Shown piece after piece: positions 8,910 through 17,993 of a DNA stretch of 59,242 nt. The notes beneath the pieces were generated by a model. That model was not told where the DNA came from. It was given only the letters and a program-made list of their open reading frames with translations, and did no database searches. The stretch lies in assembly GCA_020846745.1 (NCBI GenBank), contig JADLDI010000155.1:1-59242 (forward strand), given 5' to 3'. Positions within the stretch are counted from its first letter, which is position 1, and every line of letters starts with the position of its first letter. The position numbers and the translations under genes were made by a program. The stretch is from Bryobacterales bacterium (GTDB lineage Bacteria; Acidobacteriota; Terriglobia; Bryobacterales; Bryobacteraceae).

Positions 8910-10444
8910 TAGAGTAACTTTCCGAAGGCGCGGCGACCTTCCTCGAACTTACCGACGGCTAGCGCGCGCTGGGCATCGTTAGTGAATTTGAAGCTCTTTC
9001 GAATAATGCGCATGGAGCGTTCGATCTCATCCATCACAGCGCCGATGGCTTCCGCTCTTCGGAAGGGGGTGTGGTCGACACGCAGGTAGACGGGACTGGT
9101 GTGGGCGAAGGCGGGATAGCCGGCGTAGGTCTTAGCGCCACCGGAGACGCGCGCGGCGATCCAGCCGCCTGCGTCGACGTCTAGCTCGCGCTCCAGGCGG
9201 ACCTCGCGGCCGGCGATAGCGGGCTGGTCCGCGACAACGACGCCATCCTGTACGATTTCGATCTTTTCGAAGGGAATCCGTGATAGGGCACGTGCGCGGA
9301 CGGTGATGTGGGACTTATTGGTGAGGGTGGAGCCGGGACCCTGGCCATCGACGGTGAACTCGAGCAGGGGTCCATTGCTGATGAAGGTGCGCCCGGTACG
9401 GAGCCCGGCGATCCAGGAGTCGTAGGTGAAGGCTCCTTCGACCTGGACAAAGACGCGGTTATGGTCGTAGATCCACCAATCGGTTCCGCTGGACGCGGTG
9501 ATCTTGAGGCCCGTGTTGAGGAGGCGGTAGTAACGTTCGTAGTCGGCGGCAAGGCCATCGCCCAAGTTGTAGGCGTTTACGAGGCCGAGGCCGGCGGCGA
9601 CCGGGATTTCGATGCCGCTGCCGTTGTGACACCAGACGGTGGTGCCGCCCAGGCTCTTTACTTCGGCGCAGAGCATGGACAGGGTGGGGTAGTCGGGGGC
9701 TTTGCCGTCGGCGCTTAGGAGGCCGGTGGAAACGGGTTCAATGGCCCGGGGGATGTTCAGGAAAAGGACGTGGCCGTAGCCGAAATCACCGAAGGTGCGG
9801 TTATTGCGGGCTTCCTCGCCCATGTCCATGATGGTGCCGTTGGTAGAGAACTGGGGCAGGCGGCCGACGGGATAGCGATTGGTGATGTACGGCGAATCGT
9901 TACGGATTAGATAGCTAAGGACACTGACATCGAGGTCCTCGGCGGGCGGGACAATGCGGATGCGGTCGTCGGGGTTTTCGTCGATGGAGAGGTGGTAGTG
10001 GGTGTGGGTATTGCCGGAGTACCAGCCTTTGGATTTGAGATCGGCGAGCGGTTTGACGGTGAGGTCGACGGCATGGGTGATGCCGCTGCCTACCTCAGTG
10101 AACTCGACGGCATTCTCGTGGCAGATGCCTCGGACGGCTTCGATGCGGTAGCGCCCGGCGGGGACGGCCACTTCGTACTCGCCTTTGGCATAGAAGTAGT
10201 GCCGGCGGTCCGGCATGGTCTTGATGGCCTTTTCGGGCATATAGACCTGACCGGTGTTGGATTCGGTGACACGGATCTTGGCGGGGATGGGGTGCCCGTT
10301 CTGGTCGCGGAGTTTGCCGCGGATGATGGCCGGAGCGGAGGTGCCGGGCTTCTGGCCGCGCAGCGGCGCCAGCATGGCTCCGGCGCCGGTGAGCACGGGA
10401 ATGGAGGCAAGGATTTGACGGCGGGTGAGGTGAGTGTGTCCCAT
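8909..10444 (-). CDS. Tat-exported CehA/McbA-type PHP metallohydrolase
   Basis: The 511-residue protein begins with a twin-arginine signal (HLTRRQILASIPVLTGAGAML). Next comes a beta-sandwich domain, PAKIRVTESNTGQVY, about 40-130. A PHP-type metal domain with GWYSGNTHTHYHLSI follows near residue 145, where the His cluster binds the catalytic metals. Later motifs (VWCHNGSG, SSGTDWWIYDHN) supply further ligands. CehA/McbA relatives hydrolyse esters or carbamates, but many acidobacterial copies have no known substrate. ATG 10444 is chosen because it places the Arg pair near the N-terminus; the frame is open for 13 more codons upstream. The sulfatase remnant follows with a one-base overlap, so the two form an operon. 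Confidence 0.8.
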   Translation of the reverse strand: MGHTHLTRRQILASIPVLTGAGAMLAPLRGQKPGTSAPAIIRGKLRDQNGHPIPAKIRVTESNTGQVYMPEKAIKTMPDRRHYFYAKGEYEVAVPAGRYRIEAVRGICHENAVEFTEVGSGITHAVDLTVKPLADLKSKGWYSGNTHTHYHLSIDENPDDRIRIVPPAEDLDVSVLSYLIRNDSPYITNRYPVGRLPQFSTNGTIMDMGEEARNNRTFGDFGYGHVLFLNIPRAIEPVSTGLLSADGKAPDYPTLSMLCAEVKSLGGTTVWCHNGSGIEIPVAAGLGLVNAYNLGDGLAADYERYYRLLNTGLKITASSGTDWWIYDHNRVFVQVEGAFTYDSWIAGLRTGRTFISNGPLLEFTVDGQGPGSTLTNKSHITVRARALSRIPFEKIEIVQDGVVVADQPAIAGREVRLERELDVDAGGWIAARVSGGAKTYAGYPAFAHTSPVYLRVDHTPFRRAEAIGAVMDEIERSMRIIRKSFKFTNDAQRALAVGKFEEGRRAFGKLL

Positions 10445-11138
10445 GATAGATCGAAACGGCCCATCATACATCGATCGGGGCACGCTAGGAGAAACTGGCC
10501 GATACTGGGACTTGCCAATAACAGATTTAGTTGCGCGGGCGAGCGCGTTTCATAACTGGGATGCGATGGCTCCGGCCGCGCTGGCGGGGATTGCACGGCG
10601 TGGCCCGTTTGAGGCGACGGCGGAAACGGGATGCGGCGGGAGTACGATCGTGCTTTCGAACGCGAGCAAACATCACACGGTGTTTGCGATTGAGGGCGAG
10701 AACCGGACGATCTCGGCGTTGCGGCACCATGCGGATCTGCTACTGGAGCGAGTGGAATTCGTTGAAGGCGAATCGAAGGACACCGTACCTGTCCACCGGT
10801 TTCGATCATCTCTGGATTTGGTGTTGCTGGACGGTCCGCATGCCTATCCTTGGCCGCAAGTGGAGTTCGCTTACCTGTACCCTCACCTGAAGGTTGGCGG
10901 CTGGCTGGTGCTGGACGATTTGCAGATACGGTCTGTGTTCGAGTTATTTGAGTTTCTGAAGCATGAACCAGAAGTGGCGCTGGAAGAGGTGGTGGTACGG
11001 ACCGCGTTCTTCCGGCGCACGGGGGTTGAGCAACGCGGTCCGGACGGGTGGCAACTGCAGGGTATCAATCGATCTCCGGTTTGGCGGTATTCCTGGCGCG
11101 ACCGGTTGCGGGACCTGATTCGTGGCCGTAGAAGATAA
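10443..11138 (+). CDS. Class I SAM-dependent methyltransferase (Methyltransf_24 type)
   Basis: A 231-residue Rossmann methyltransferase. The SAM-binding loop is ETGCGGSTI (about residue 60), followed by FAIEGENRT, which carries the acidic residue for the ribose, and LVLLDGPHAYPWPQ as the post-II motif. The C-terminus is strongly basic (SWRDRLRDLIRGRRR). Proteins of this type are often found near glycan genes, but the acceptor cannot be told from sequence. The likely start ATG 10443 lies inside the start codon of the oppositely transcribed metallohydrolase (shared CATG 10442-10445). A TTG at 10512 would be a shorter alternative, though residues before it (RYWDLPI) look family-like. Confidence 0.78.
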   Translation: MIDRNGPSYIDRGTLGETGRYWDLPITDLVARASAFHNWDAMAPAALAGIARRGPFEATAETGCGGSTIVLSNASKHHTVFAIEGENRTISALRHHADLLLERVEFVEGESKDTVPVHRFRSSLDLVLLDGPHAYPWPQVEFAYLYPHLKVGGWLVLDDLQIRSVFELFEFLKHEPEVALEEVVVRTAFFRRTGVEQRGPDGWQLQGINRSPVWRYSWRDRLRDLIRGRRR

Positions 11139-11230
11139 CAAAACAACCGATTGCGGTCGGCTGTGCGAATTGCGAGTAGAGGCGAAGACGGTTCTGGTCG
11201 CTTCAGCAGTCAAGACAAACGACGGCGCAG

Positions 11231-11590
11231 TTAGGAGGTGGCGCGTTTTACTGTCAGTTCCACTTCACGGTCGCGCATCTGGTACTTGAACTTGATTGTG
11301 TTGCCGGAGACCTTGCCGGTATAGTTCTGTTTGATTTCGTTGCCGTTGAAGTTGCGGATGACGGTGAACGAGATATCGTCGCCGTTGATCTTGCCGTCCT
11401 TAATCTCGGTGTCGCCGTTACGGCCGGAGACGGTGCCGGTTAGCGCAGATCCGTCGGCCTTGAGGTTCATGGTGACGTCGCGGGTGCCATTGGGGGTTTC
11501 GACCGTGCCGGTCCATTTGCCGGTAACGTCCGCGGCGAGTAGGACCGCCGCACAGAGGAGAGTGGCGAGTGCGCCAATTAGTTTTTGCAT
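11231..11590 (-). CDS. Small secreted beta-rich protein of unknown function
   Basis: A 119-residue protein with a clear signal peptide (MQKLIGALATLLCAAVLLAA, cleaved after about residue 20). The mature part of about 98 residues consists of alternating strands with repeated GKWTGTV / ALTGTVSG / YTGKVSG patterns, suggesting a small beta-barrel or calycin-like fold. Similar short secreted proteins are common in acidobacteria, but I know of no assigned function. AAGGAG lies 10 bases before ATG. It stands alone between the methyltransferase (convergent) and the TonB receptor gene. Confidence 0.7.
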   Translation of the reverse strand: MQKLIGALATLLCAAVLLAADVTGKWTGTVETPNGTRDVTMNLKADGSALTGTVSGRNGDTEIKDGKINGDDISFTVIRNFNGNEIKQNYTGKVSGNTIKFKYQMRDREVELTVKRATS

Positions 11591-11669
11591 TCCGGAGAGA
11601 CTCCTTACCGGTGACTGACGAACATTGTCATGGGAATGTTACCGCATTGACAATATTCAATGCATCGCG

Positions 11670-14600
11670 TCAGAAATGGAGCCGGGCGGTGTATTGAAAC
11701 TCGCGCCCGAAATTGCCCTGGTTGGTGGAACGTCCGAACGTTGTGCTCAAGACGTTAGCGTCGGGCATGCTGGGGATGAAGCTATTGGTGACGTTATAGG
11801 ATTCCATGCGGAATTCCAGCCGTACGCGCTCTGTGAGGGGGAAGAACTTGGCGAGCGTCAAATCGACGTTCCAGGTTCGCGGCCCGGTCACGCCTTCGTA
11901 TTGGTAAGGATTCAACCGAGGGGTAAACGCTTCCGGACGAGTGAACCTGGAGGTGTCGAACCAACGATCGCGGGTCGGGTTGTCGATAGCGGGCGACTCC
12001 GATATGATGGCTTGTCCGAAGCGAACGAACGTGCCGGAGGCGTAAGTGTAGATACCACTGGCCGTCCAGCCGCCGAGTAGGGCGTTTACAAGGGGGTGGG
12101 TGTTGGCCATCATTTGCCGTCCGCGGCCGAATGGGAGATCATAAGAACCCGCAATTGTCATTCGGTGCCGCGGATTGTTGCTGTCGATATAGGTAAGTCG
12201 GTTGACGTACTGATCGTCGGAATTGAAGAAGCCATCGGTTTTCTGGCGATTGTAGTTGTAAGCCCAGAGGAAGGTGTAACCACGTGCGGAGGAACGCTGC
12301 AACCGAAGCTGCAATGCCTGGTAACGGTCGCGAACACCGGCCACCTGCGTTTGGTAAAGCCGTCCGTACTGCGGATAGGGAACAAGCAGGCTGCCGAGGG
12401 TGACGTTCGCGCGATTTCGCAGCTGTCCGGGGAACTTATCGGGTGTAAGGTACTGATAGAACGGGTTGGCGATAGAGCGTGAAAGCTCGGCTTTGTACTG
12501 ATAGGAGAGCTTCGGATCGGACAGATTGAATTCCTTCGTGTAGCCCAGGTCATGTCCGAAGTTCATGAAGTATGTAGCATCGAGTACGATTTGGGCGGGT
12601 AACTGGCGCTGGATACTAAGGTTGATCCGGTCGTTAATGCCAGTTATCATGTCGGGTCCGATCCAGTTCGCTACATCGCCCAAGTTGGTGTAGCGGCCAA
12701 GGGTACGGCCCAAGGGCTGAATGAGCGGATTACTTGCCGGAAAGGGATTACTGAGCCGGGCACCGGGTATGCCTTGTAAAACCGGTTCGACGCTGGTTGC
12801 GGCGTTAAAGCCATAAGTAGGCAGACCGTCCAGGGTCCCGTTCACAACTTCACCGGGGATAGAGAATCGCGCGAAGCCGATGCGTATGGCCGTGCGGTCA
12901 TCGACCTTGTACGCGATGCCCGCACGCGGCATGAAGCGGTTCCGGGGAGTTTTGAACGCGTTCGGGTTCTTCTCATCGGTAAAGTACCAGGCGCCGTTGA
13001 ACTTATATGCGACGTTGTTCATGCGGGCGACGGAATCGGGAATGGCGGGCTTATTTGCCTGCATCTCCGGGATGGGGTCGTTCAGGTCCAAATAGCGCGA
13101 GACCCGGAGGCCCGTGTCGCGGATGCCCGTTTCGAGTTCATACCTGACACCGAGATTGAGGGTGATTTTGCGCGATAGCCGGATATCGTCCTGGAAGTAG
13201 GCGCCGTAGTATTGCGACCGCAGGTCCAGTGGAGAAATGAACTGCGCCTGCGATGTTCCTTCCAGAGCACCAAGCAGGAAGGTGGCCCAGGGATGTCCGC
13301 GAAGGCGCGTATCGGGGTTGATGAATGTGTCGGCCGTTTGGACGGGACTGAAATTGAAGGTAAAGGGATTAGGATTGTGCTGGATGCCGCGGGCACGCCG
13401 TGTTTCGAAGCCGGTCTTCAATTGATGCTTGCCGCGGAAGTGAGACAGCTTACCGTGAATGCTGTAACTACTTGGCCGTTGCACCCAGGTAGCGCCGCGA
13501 CCAAAGGTGGAGCCGCCGGAGACGGCCATCTGAGGGTAATAAAGAGTCTCCAGGTTGGACGTGTAAGTCTTGTACCATTCGTTGCCGCCCCACAGGTCAG
13601 CCAGTTGCTTTGGAGTAAGCACGGTGGATGGAGTGTCGAGGTCGTCTTGCAACGAGGTGAAGCCGAACCGGACATTGGCGATGGTGTTCGGCGAAATCGT
13701 ATAAACGGAATCGAAGGCCAGACTTCGCGAGGCCATGATTCCACCATTGATGGCCGCGGCAGGTGAGTTGGCGAAATTCTGTGGCTGATAGTCGTTGACG
13801 AAACGGCTGTAACGCCCAAAGACCTTCCATTTGTCGCTGATGTTCCAATCGGCGCGGTCGGAAAAGTTCCAGTAATTGTGATAGCGGGGGAAGCCCAGCT
13901 TAAAGTTATTAACGCCGGTAAGGTCGTCGCCGCGATCGTTTGGAAGCCAGAGATCTTTCAAGGCGCGCTGAGCTGTTGGATCGAAACGGTCCACGGGAAT
14001 ACGGTTGCTGGGGAACGGAGTGCGCGACGCTCGTCCGGTAGCCGCGTCGAACTGAGTGCTCCAAGGGTCGTAGATAACGCGCATCGCGCCACTTGTGGTG
14101 AGACTGCGCGAAAAGTCGCCGCTGCGCTCCAACTCAGTCGGCAGGGTCTGGATGGTGGAAAGCGCTTGGGGCGTCTTCCATTTTTCAAAGGTGACAAAGT
14201 TGAACAGGCGATTGCGGAGAACCGGTCCGCCGAGCGTGCCTCCGCCGATATGGTTGCGGCTGAGATTGGCACGCCGGGTAACGGAGTTGGCGACAGCGTT
14301 CAGTTTCGGGTTACGACCGAAGTAATAGGCACTGCCATGATACTCATTGGTGCCGGATTTCATCGAGAGGCTGATGGTGCCACCAGCACTATGACCGAAC
14401 TCAGCATCGACGGCGTTCTGTTGAACCGTGAATTCCTGCACCGAGTCCATTGGCGGTGCGTAACTTCCTTTCTGCCCAAGCTGAATGGGCACACCATCTA
14501 ACAAAAGGTCGTTACGGCTGGACGTGCTGCCGCCGACATCGATCTGACTGGAAGACCACATGAAGTAGGGGTATCGATCCTGGCCGTAGCGGTTGACCAC

Positions 14601-15068
14601 GGCGGGATCGAGAAGGGCGAGCGAGAAGGGATTGCGAGCGATGATCGGAAGAGTCGAAATCATCTTGCCGTCGATCGTGAGTTCACGGCTGCTGGTCGTG
14701 AACTGCACGGCAACCGGCGCCGATGTCACGACTACGGACTCGGTGACTTGGCCAACCTGAAGGGTCAGGTTTACCGAGATATCGGCACGAACCTGAACGG
14801 TGACGTTTTGTTGAAGGACTTTGTTGAAGCCGGGAGACTCCACCGCCAGGGTATAGACACCCGGTTCCACATAATCGAAGAGGTACTTGCCGGTGGCATC
14901 TGTGGAGCGGGTGGCGGAAACGCCGGTGTTGTCATTACTCAGGACAACCTTAGCGCCCGGGACAGCGGCAGTTGTCGAATCGGTGATGATGCCCTGGACT
15001 TTACCGCGGTAGTCTTGCGCGAGGCCTAACATACCGAAGATCGCGAAGGCGAACAAATAACGTTGCAT
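11670..15068 (-). CDS. Oar-like TonB-dependent receptor with carboxypeptidase-regulatory domain
   Basis: An outer-membrane protein of 1132 residues. A signal peptide (about 1-18) is followed by a carboxypeptidase-regulatory beta-sandwich (about 22-105, GIITDSTTAAVPGAKVVLSN). A plug domain comes next (about 110-250, with LLLDGVPIQLG and DAEFGHSAGGTISLSMKSGTN), then a large beta-barrel ending in the C-terminal Phe typical of BamA substrates. Such Oar-like receptors are expanded in Acidobacteria and are thought to take up large polymers or peptides using TonB energy. There is no adjacent SusD, so this is not a SusCD pair. AGGAGA sits 8 bases before ATG 15068. It appears monocistronic. Confidence 0.88.
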   Translation of the reverse strand: MQRYLFAFAIFGMLGLAQDYRGKVQGIITDSTTAAVPGAKVVLSNDNTGVSATRSTDATGKYLFDYVEPGVYTLAVESPGFNKVLQQNVTVQVRADISVNLTLQVGQVTESVVVTSAPVAVQFTTSSRELTIDGKMISTLPIIARNPFSLALLDPAVVNRYGQDRYPYFMWSSSQIDVGGSTSSRNDLLLDGVPIQLGQKGSYAPPMDSVQEFTVQQNAVDAEFGHSAGGTISLSMKSGTNEYHGSAYYFGRNPKLNAVANSVTRRANLSRNHIGGGTLGGPVLRNRLFNFVTFEKWKTPQALSTIQTLPTELERSGDFSRSLTTSGAMRVIYDPWSTQFDAATGRASRTPFPSNRIPVDRFDPTAQRALKDLWLPNDRGDDLTGVNNFKLGFPRYHNYWNFSDRADWNISDKWKVFGRYSRFVNDYQPQNFANSPAAAINGGIMASRSLAFDSVYTISPNTIANVRFGFTSLQDDLDTPSTVLTPKQLADLWGGNEWYKTYTSNLETLYYPQMAVSGGSTFGRGATWVQRPSSYSIHGKLSHFRGKHQLKTGFETRRARGIQHNPNPFTFNFSPVQTADTFINPDTRLRGHPWATFLLGALEGTSQAQFISPLDLRSQYYGAYFQDDIRLSRKITLNLGVRYELETGIRDTGLRVSRYLDLNDPIPEMQANKPAIPDSVARMNNVAYKFNGAWYFTDEKNPNAFKTPRNRFMPRAGIAYKVDDRTAIRIGFARFSIPGEVVNGTLDGLPTYGFNAATSVEPVLQGIPGARLSNPFPASNPLIQPLGRTLGRYTNLGDVANWIGPDMITGINDRINLSIQRQLPAQIVLDATYFMNFGHDLGYTKEFNLSDPKLSYQYKAELSRSIANPFYQYLTPDKFPGQLRNRANVTLGSLLVPYPQYGRLYQTQVAGVRDRYQALQLRLQRSSARGYTFLWAYNYNRQKTDGFFNSDDQYVNRLTYIDSNNPRHRMTIAGSYDLPFGRGRQMMANTHPLVNALLGGWTASGIYTYASGTFVRFGQAIISESPAIDNPTRDRWFDTSRFTRPEAFTPRLNPYQYEGVTGPRTWNVDLTLAKFFPLTERVRLEFRMESYNVTNSFIPSMPDANVLSTTFGRSTNQGNFGREFQYTARLHF

Positions 15069-15464
15069 ATGCGATATCTCCTGCGGGTGGTGGCATGAGT
15101 ATACACCAAGGCAATCAGCGGTGTTCGGTCTGGAAAGGGTTATGGGGGCGCGACACAGAAGATCCTTGCCCGGTGAAGCCGCCGCAGTGGATTAACGTTT
15201 AATCATGTTGAAATTGGGCTCGTTTCGCTAATTAAGAAGGGCGCCGGCGTCGTCGCGTATTTCGGCTCGGTTACGAAGGGAGAGTTCGTTTCGCAAATTG
15301 TTGAAAACTGTAATGCTCCTTCCTGCGACACTTCCTTGCGAAAAACAAAAAGACCACGCGATGGCGGTCCTTTTTGAATTGGTTTAGGTGTGGACACACG
15401 TCCACCTCAAGGTTCAAGTGTACCAACAATGCCGGCGGAATTCAAGAGCGTTATCTGATATTTC
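15069..15464. other. 396-base intergenic region
   Basis: The left side should hold the promoter of the TonB receptor gene. The right side holds the intrinsic terminator of the PQQ-propeller gene (15341-15372). A 64-codon minus-strand frame (15203-15397) runs across the terminator and has no protein-like features. The middle (about 15180-15330) is AT-richer than the surroundings; I see no gene in it. Confidence 0.6.
15341..15372 (-). terminator. Rho-independent terminator of the PQQ-propeller gene
   Basis: On the minus strand the stem GACCGC / GTGGTC (one G-U pair, 6-base loop; plus-strand 15364-15369 and 15352-15357) is followed directly by TTTTTGTTTTT. It lies about 95 bases after the stop of the minus-strand gene ending at 15465. 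Confidence 0.75.
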
Positions 15465-17240
15465 CTATTTGATAGCCTCCGCAGGCAGTCGGAAGGCGGC
15501 CATTTCTTGTCCGTTACGGACGACCAGGACGTTGCCGGCGATGGCTGGATGATTCCAGGTCTTGTCGTCGAGGGCAGGGAAGCGGGCGAGTTCAGTGAAC
15601 TGGTTGGGTAGGGCAGAGACAAGAGCGAGTTCTCCCTCTTCAGAGAGGATGAGAAGCAGATCCTGATCGGAGAGTAGAAGCAACTGGCCGTGGCCGAAGC
15701 GGCCACCTTTCCAGTTACGCTTCCCATCTTGCAGGCTGATTGAAGACAGAATGGCGCCGTCGAACCCGTAGGCATGACCTTTGTTTGTTACAAAGTCGTT
15801 GAAGTACGGCTTGAGACCGGTGGAGGTCCAAGTTTCGGCAGAGGTCCAGTTGGCGGCGGTGCGGGTGAGGGCGAGGTTACGAATGCCGAAACCGCCGGAT
15901 GCGCCGGCGGTGGTGACGAGGAGGTTGTTTCCGGGCAGCAAGGCGGGTTGAACGATGGGCGTTCCTTCCCACGCGTGCTGCCACAGGATGGAGCCGTCGG
16001 TGGGAGAGTAACTGGTGGCGCCAGAGCCGTTCATGAGGACGACTTGCGGAATGCCGTCGATGACGACGAGTTGAGGTGAGCTGTAGCTACCGGGCCCTGC
16101 CGGCGCTACCCAACGCGGCGCGCCGGTGACAAGGTTGTAGGCGGCAAGGCGGCCGGAGATTGCGATCAGGAGGGTGTCATCAAGGACGAGCGGCGAACTC
16201 GAGAAGCCCCAGACCGGGACTTTGGCCTGGAGTTCAACCGCGGCATTGCGCGTCCAAACGACGGCTCCGGTGCGAGCGTTGAGAGCATTCAGGACACCGG
16301 TGGCGCCGAAGGAATAGACGCGGTTGTTATGGAGAGTGGGCGTGGCACGGGGGCCGGCGCCGGCGTTCGATTCCCAGAAACGAACGGGGTCGGTGTGAGT
16401 CCACAGGGGCGCTCCGGTGGGGAGGGCGTAACAGGAGACAACCTCGGATTCGCCGCGCTGTTCCTGGGTGTAGAGACGACCTTCGCCGATAGCGAACGAG
16501 GACCAGCCGGGTCCAATGGGATGGCGCCAAAGTTCGACGGGAGGATTGATGGACCAATTGGTAGCGATTTTGAGGCCGGCTACCTGGGCATCGCGATTAG
16601 GTCCGCGGAATCCGGGCCAGTCTGGCGCCGGTAGAGGCGGTGTTGCAGGGGTGGGCGACGGGAGTTTCGGTTCGGCAACGGGCTTGGTTGGTTCCGGTTT
16701 CGGCTCAGGCGGCGGAGCGGGAGTAAGCACCGGCGTTTGGGCGAGGAGTTGCTGTTCGGCTGTAGGGGTCCAACGCCAGTGGAACCGGGAATGTCCGGTA
16801 CCGGTGACACCGTCCGTTCGGAGGAGTGCAAGCGACGAGGCGGCCAGCAGGGATGCGCCGAGAAGGGCAGGCAGACGCGCACCAGGTGAGAGGCGCCGGC
16901 CGAAGGCGGCCCAGACGACGAGTGCGAGGCTCAGAACCGGGAGGACGTAGAGCAGGAACATGATGCCCATCATTCCTGTGGCTATCGATGGATGGAGAAT
17001 GAGACGGGTAGCGAAGCCGGCTACGATCATGAGGGGAAGAGCGGCAAAGCGTTCGAGGCGCGGGGCGCGGCTGAAGAAGGTCCACCAGATGAGGATGATG
17101 AGGGTCCCCACGAGGCCGGCGACCACACCGACGATCATGGCTTCAGGAACCAAGGCAGGAAGTACCAACCAGAGCAGCCATTGAATGGCGACGATGGCGA
17201 TTCCGGGCCAGAGACGAAGCGGGGTGTTGGGCGCAGTCAT
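15465..17240 (-). CDS. Membrane-anchored PQQ-like beta-propeller protein
   Basis: A 591-residue protein. The first 150 residues hold about four transmembrane helices. A Pro-rich linker (about 165-205, repeated PAPPPEPKPEP-type runs) leads to a PQQ-like WD-type propeller that starts with DWPGFRGPNRDAQ, the usual opening of BamB/PQQ-like domains in acidobacteria and planctomycetes. Propeller blades repeat an Ala-Leu-x-Gly-x-x-x-Trp pattern (YALPTGAPLWTH, NARTGAVVWTR, LVTGAPRWVAP). The propeller would face the periplasm. No dehydrogenase catalytic residues are obvious, so a binding or scaffold role is as likely as an enzyme. ATG 17240 is chosen; the frame upstream of it is Arg-rich and runs through an intergenic repeat structure. 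Confidence 0.75.
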   Translation of the reverse strand: MTAPNTPLRLWPGIAIVAIQWLLWLVLPALVPEAMIVGVVAGLVGTLIILIWWTFFSRAPRLERFAALPLMIVAGFATRLILHPSIATGMMGIMFLLYVLPVLSLALVVWAAFGRRLSPGARLPALLGASLLAASSLALLRTDGVTGTGHSRFHWRWTPTAEQQLLAQTPVLTPAPPPEPKPEPTKPVAEPKLPSPTPATPPLPAPDWPGFRGPNRDAQVAGLKIATNWSINPPVELWRHPIGPGWSSFAIGEGRLYTQEQRGESEVVSCYALPTGAPLWTHTDPVRFWESNAGAGPRATPTLHNNRVYSFGATGVLNALNARTGAVVWTRNAAVELQAKVPVWGFSSSPLVLDDTLLIAISGRLAAYNLVTGAPRWVAPAGPGSYSSPQLVVIDGIPQVVLMNGSGATSYSPTDGSILWQHAWEGTPIVQPALLPGNNLLVTTAGASGGFGIRNLALTRTAANWTSAETWTSTGLKPYFNDFVTNKGHAYGFDGAILSSISLQDGKRNWKGGRFGHGQLLLLSDQDLLLILSEEGELALVSALPNQFTELARFPALDDKTWNHPAIAGNVLVVRNGQEMAAFRLPAEAIK

Positions 17241-17310
17241 GCCTGATGTATACGATAACGGCGCGCGCCATGTTCCGCCAAAGACAGACAGAGGCCGGGA
17301 GGTGTGCCGA

Positions 17311-17359
17311 GCTTCCTTGAAGACCTGAGGCTTGAAAACCTGACGGCGTTCAAGGAAGC
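17311..17359. repeat. 11-bp perfect inverted repeat with nested direct repeats
   Basis: GCTTCCTTGAA (17311-17321) and its exact complement TTCAAGGAAGC (17349-17359) enclose a 27-base spacer. The spacer also carries part of a direct repeat, CTTGAAGACCTGA at 17316-17328 and CTTGAAAACCTGA at 17331-17343. It lies 70 bases upstream of the PQQ-propeller start and 25 bases after the stop of the preceding gene. No T-run follows, so an operator or a regulatory RNA structure is more likely than a terminator. Confidence 0.6.
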
Positions 17360-17384
17360 GCGGCAACGCGAACAGTGGTAACTG

Positions 17385-17993
17385 CTAGTAGATGCGCAGG
17401 GTGTGGGCCATTGGTAACTCGTTGGGCGTATTACGGTCGAGGATCACCCGCACGTAATACAGATAACTGCTGAAATTGAACGTGTTGTTCGGGAACGTGC
17501 ACGTCTTGCAGGTGCCTGGAGGGGGCTGGCCGTAATGCCGTATCTGGCAAATGAGAGTCTGCTGTCCAGTGCAACGGTTGACGCGATAGAGAAACGCTTC
17601 CGCAATGCTTGTGCCCGGAGCCTGCGCGCCGAACTCGAGTGTGGTCCAGCCGGGGATTGCGATGGTGGGAATGGCTCCCGTGGTACTTACCGGGTGGGGC
17701 ACGTTCACCACGTTGTAGCGAAACTCAAGGGGCGCGACCGATCCGTTCGGACCATAGCCGGCGCTTGCGTTCATGAAGCCAAAGATCGGAAGGGAGCTTT
17801 CGTCCACCGATCCAGAGGCCCCGATAGCCGTCCAGGCGGGTGGCGGCGGGGGTATGACCACCTGCGCTGCCGCTGGTGTGACATCGATCCATAATCGGAG
17901 CGTGTCGGACGCGGTCCAAGTTAATACACCGGCTACGGCCACGAGAGTGACCGGAACCACGAGCTTCTTCATGTGAAGAAATAGGTTTTTCAT
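17385..17993 (-). CDS. Secreted protein of unknown function, Cys-containing C-terminal region
   Basis: A 202-residue protein I do not recognise. Residues 1-45 hold an N-terminal membrane or signal segment (KKLVVPVTLVAVAGVLTW), then a Pro stretch (VVIPPPPPAW). The rest is rich in Gly, Asn, Pro and aromatic residues, with four clustered cysteines near 140-170 (CTGQQTLIC ... GTCKTC) that could form disulfides in the periplasm. It ends in a strand-like segment (YLYYVRVILDRN). Its start overlaps the stop of the upstream coiled-coil gene by 4 bases (ATGA), so both are co-translated. ATG 17972 is an alternative shorter start. No enzyme motif was found. Confidence 0.65.
   Translation of the reverse strand: MKNLFLHMKKLVVPVTLVAVAGVLTWTASDTLRLWIDVTPAAAQVVIPPPPPAWTAIGASGSVDESSLPIFGFMNASAGYGPNGSVAPLEFRYNVVNVPHPVSTTGAIPTIAIPGWTTLEFGAQAPGTSIAEAFLYRVNRCTGQQTLICQIRHYGQPPPGTCKTCTFPNNTFNFSSYLYYVRVILDRNTPNELPMAHTLRIY

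Noticed and set aside
11139..11230. Terminator between the methyltransferase and the small secreted protein genes
   Set aside because: Only a 4-bp stem (CCGA/TCGG) without a T-run could be found.
15203..15397. 64-codon minus-strand frame between the TonB receptor and PQQ-propeller genes
   Set aside because: It crosses the intrinsic terminator, lacks a ribosome site and has no protein-like pattern.
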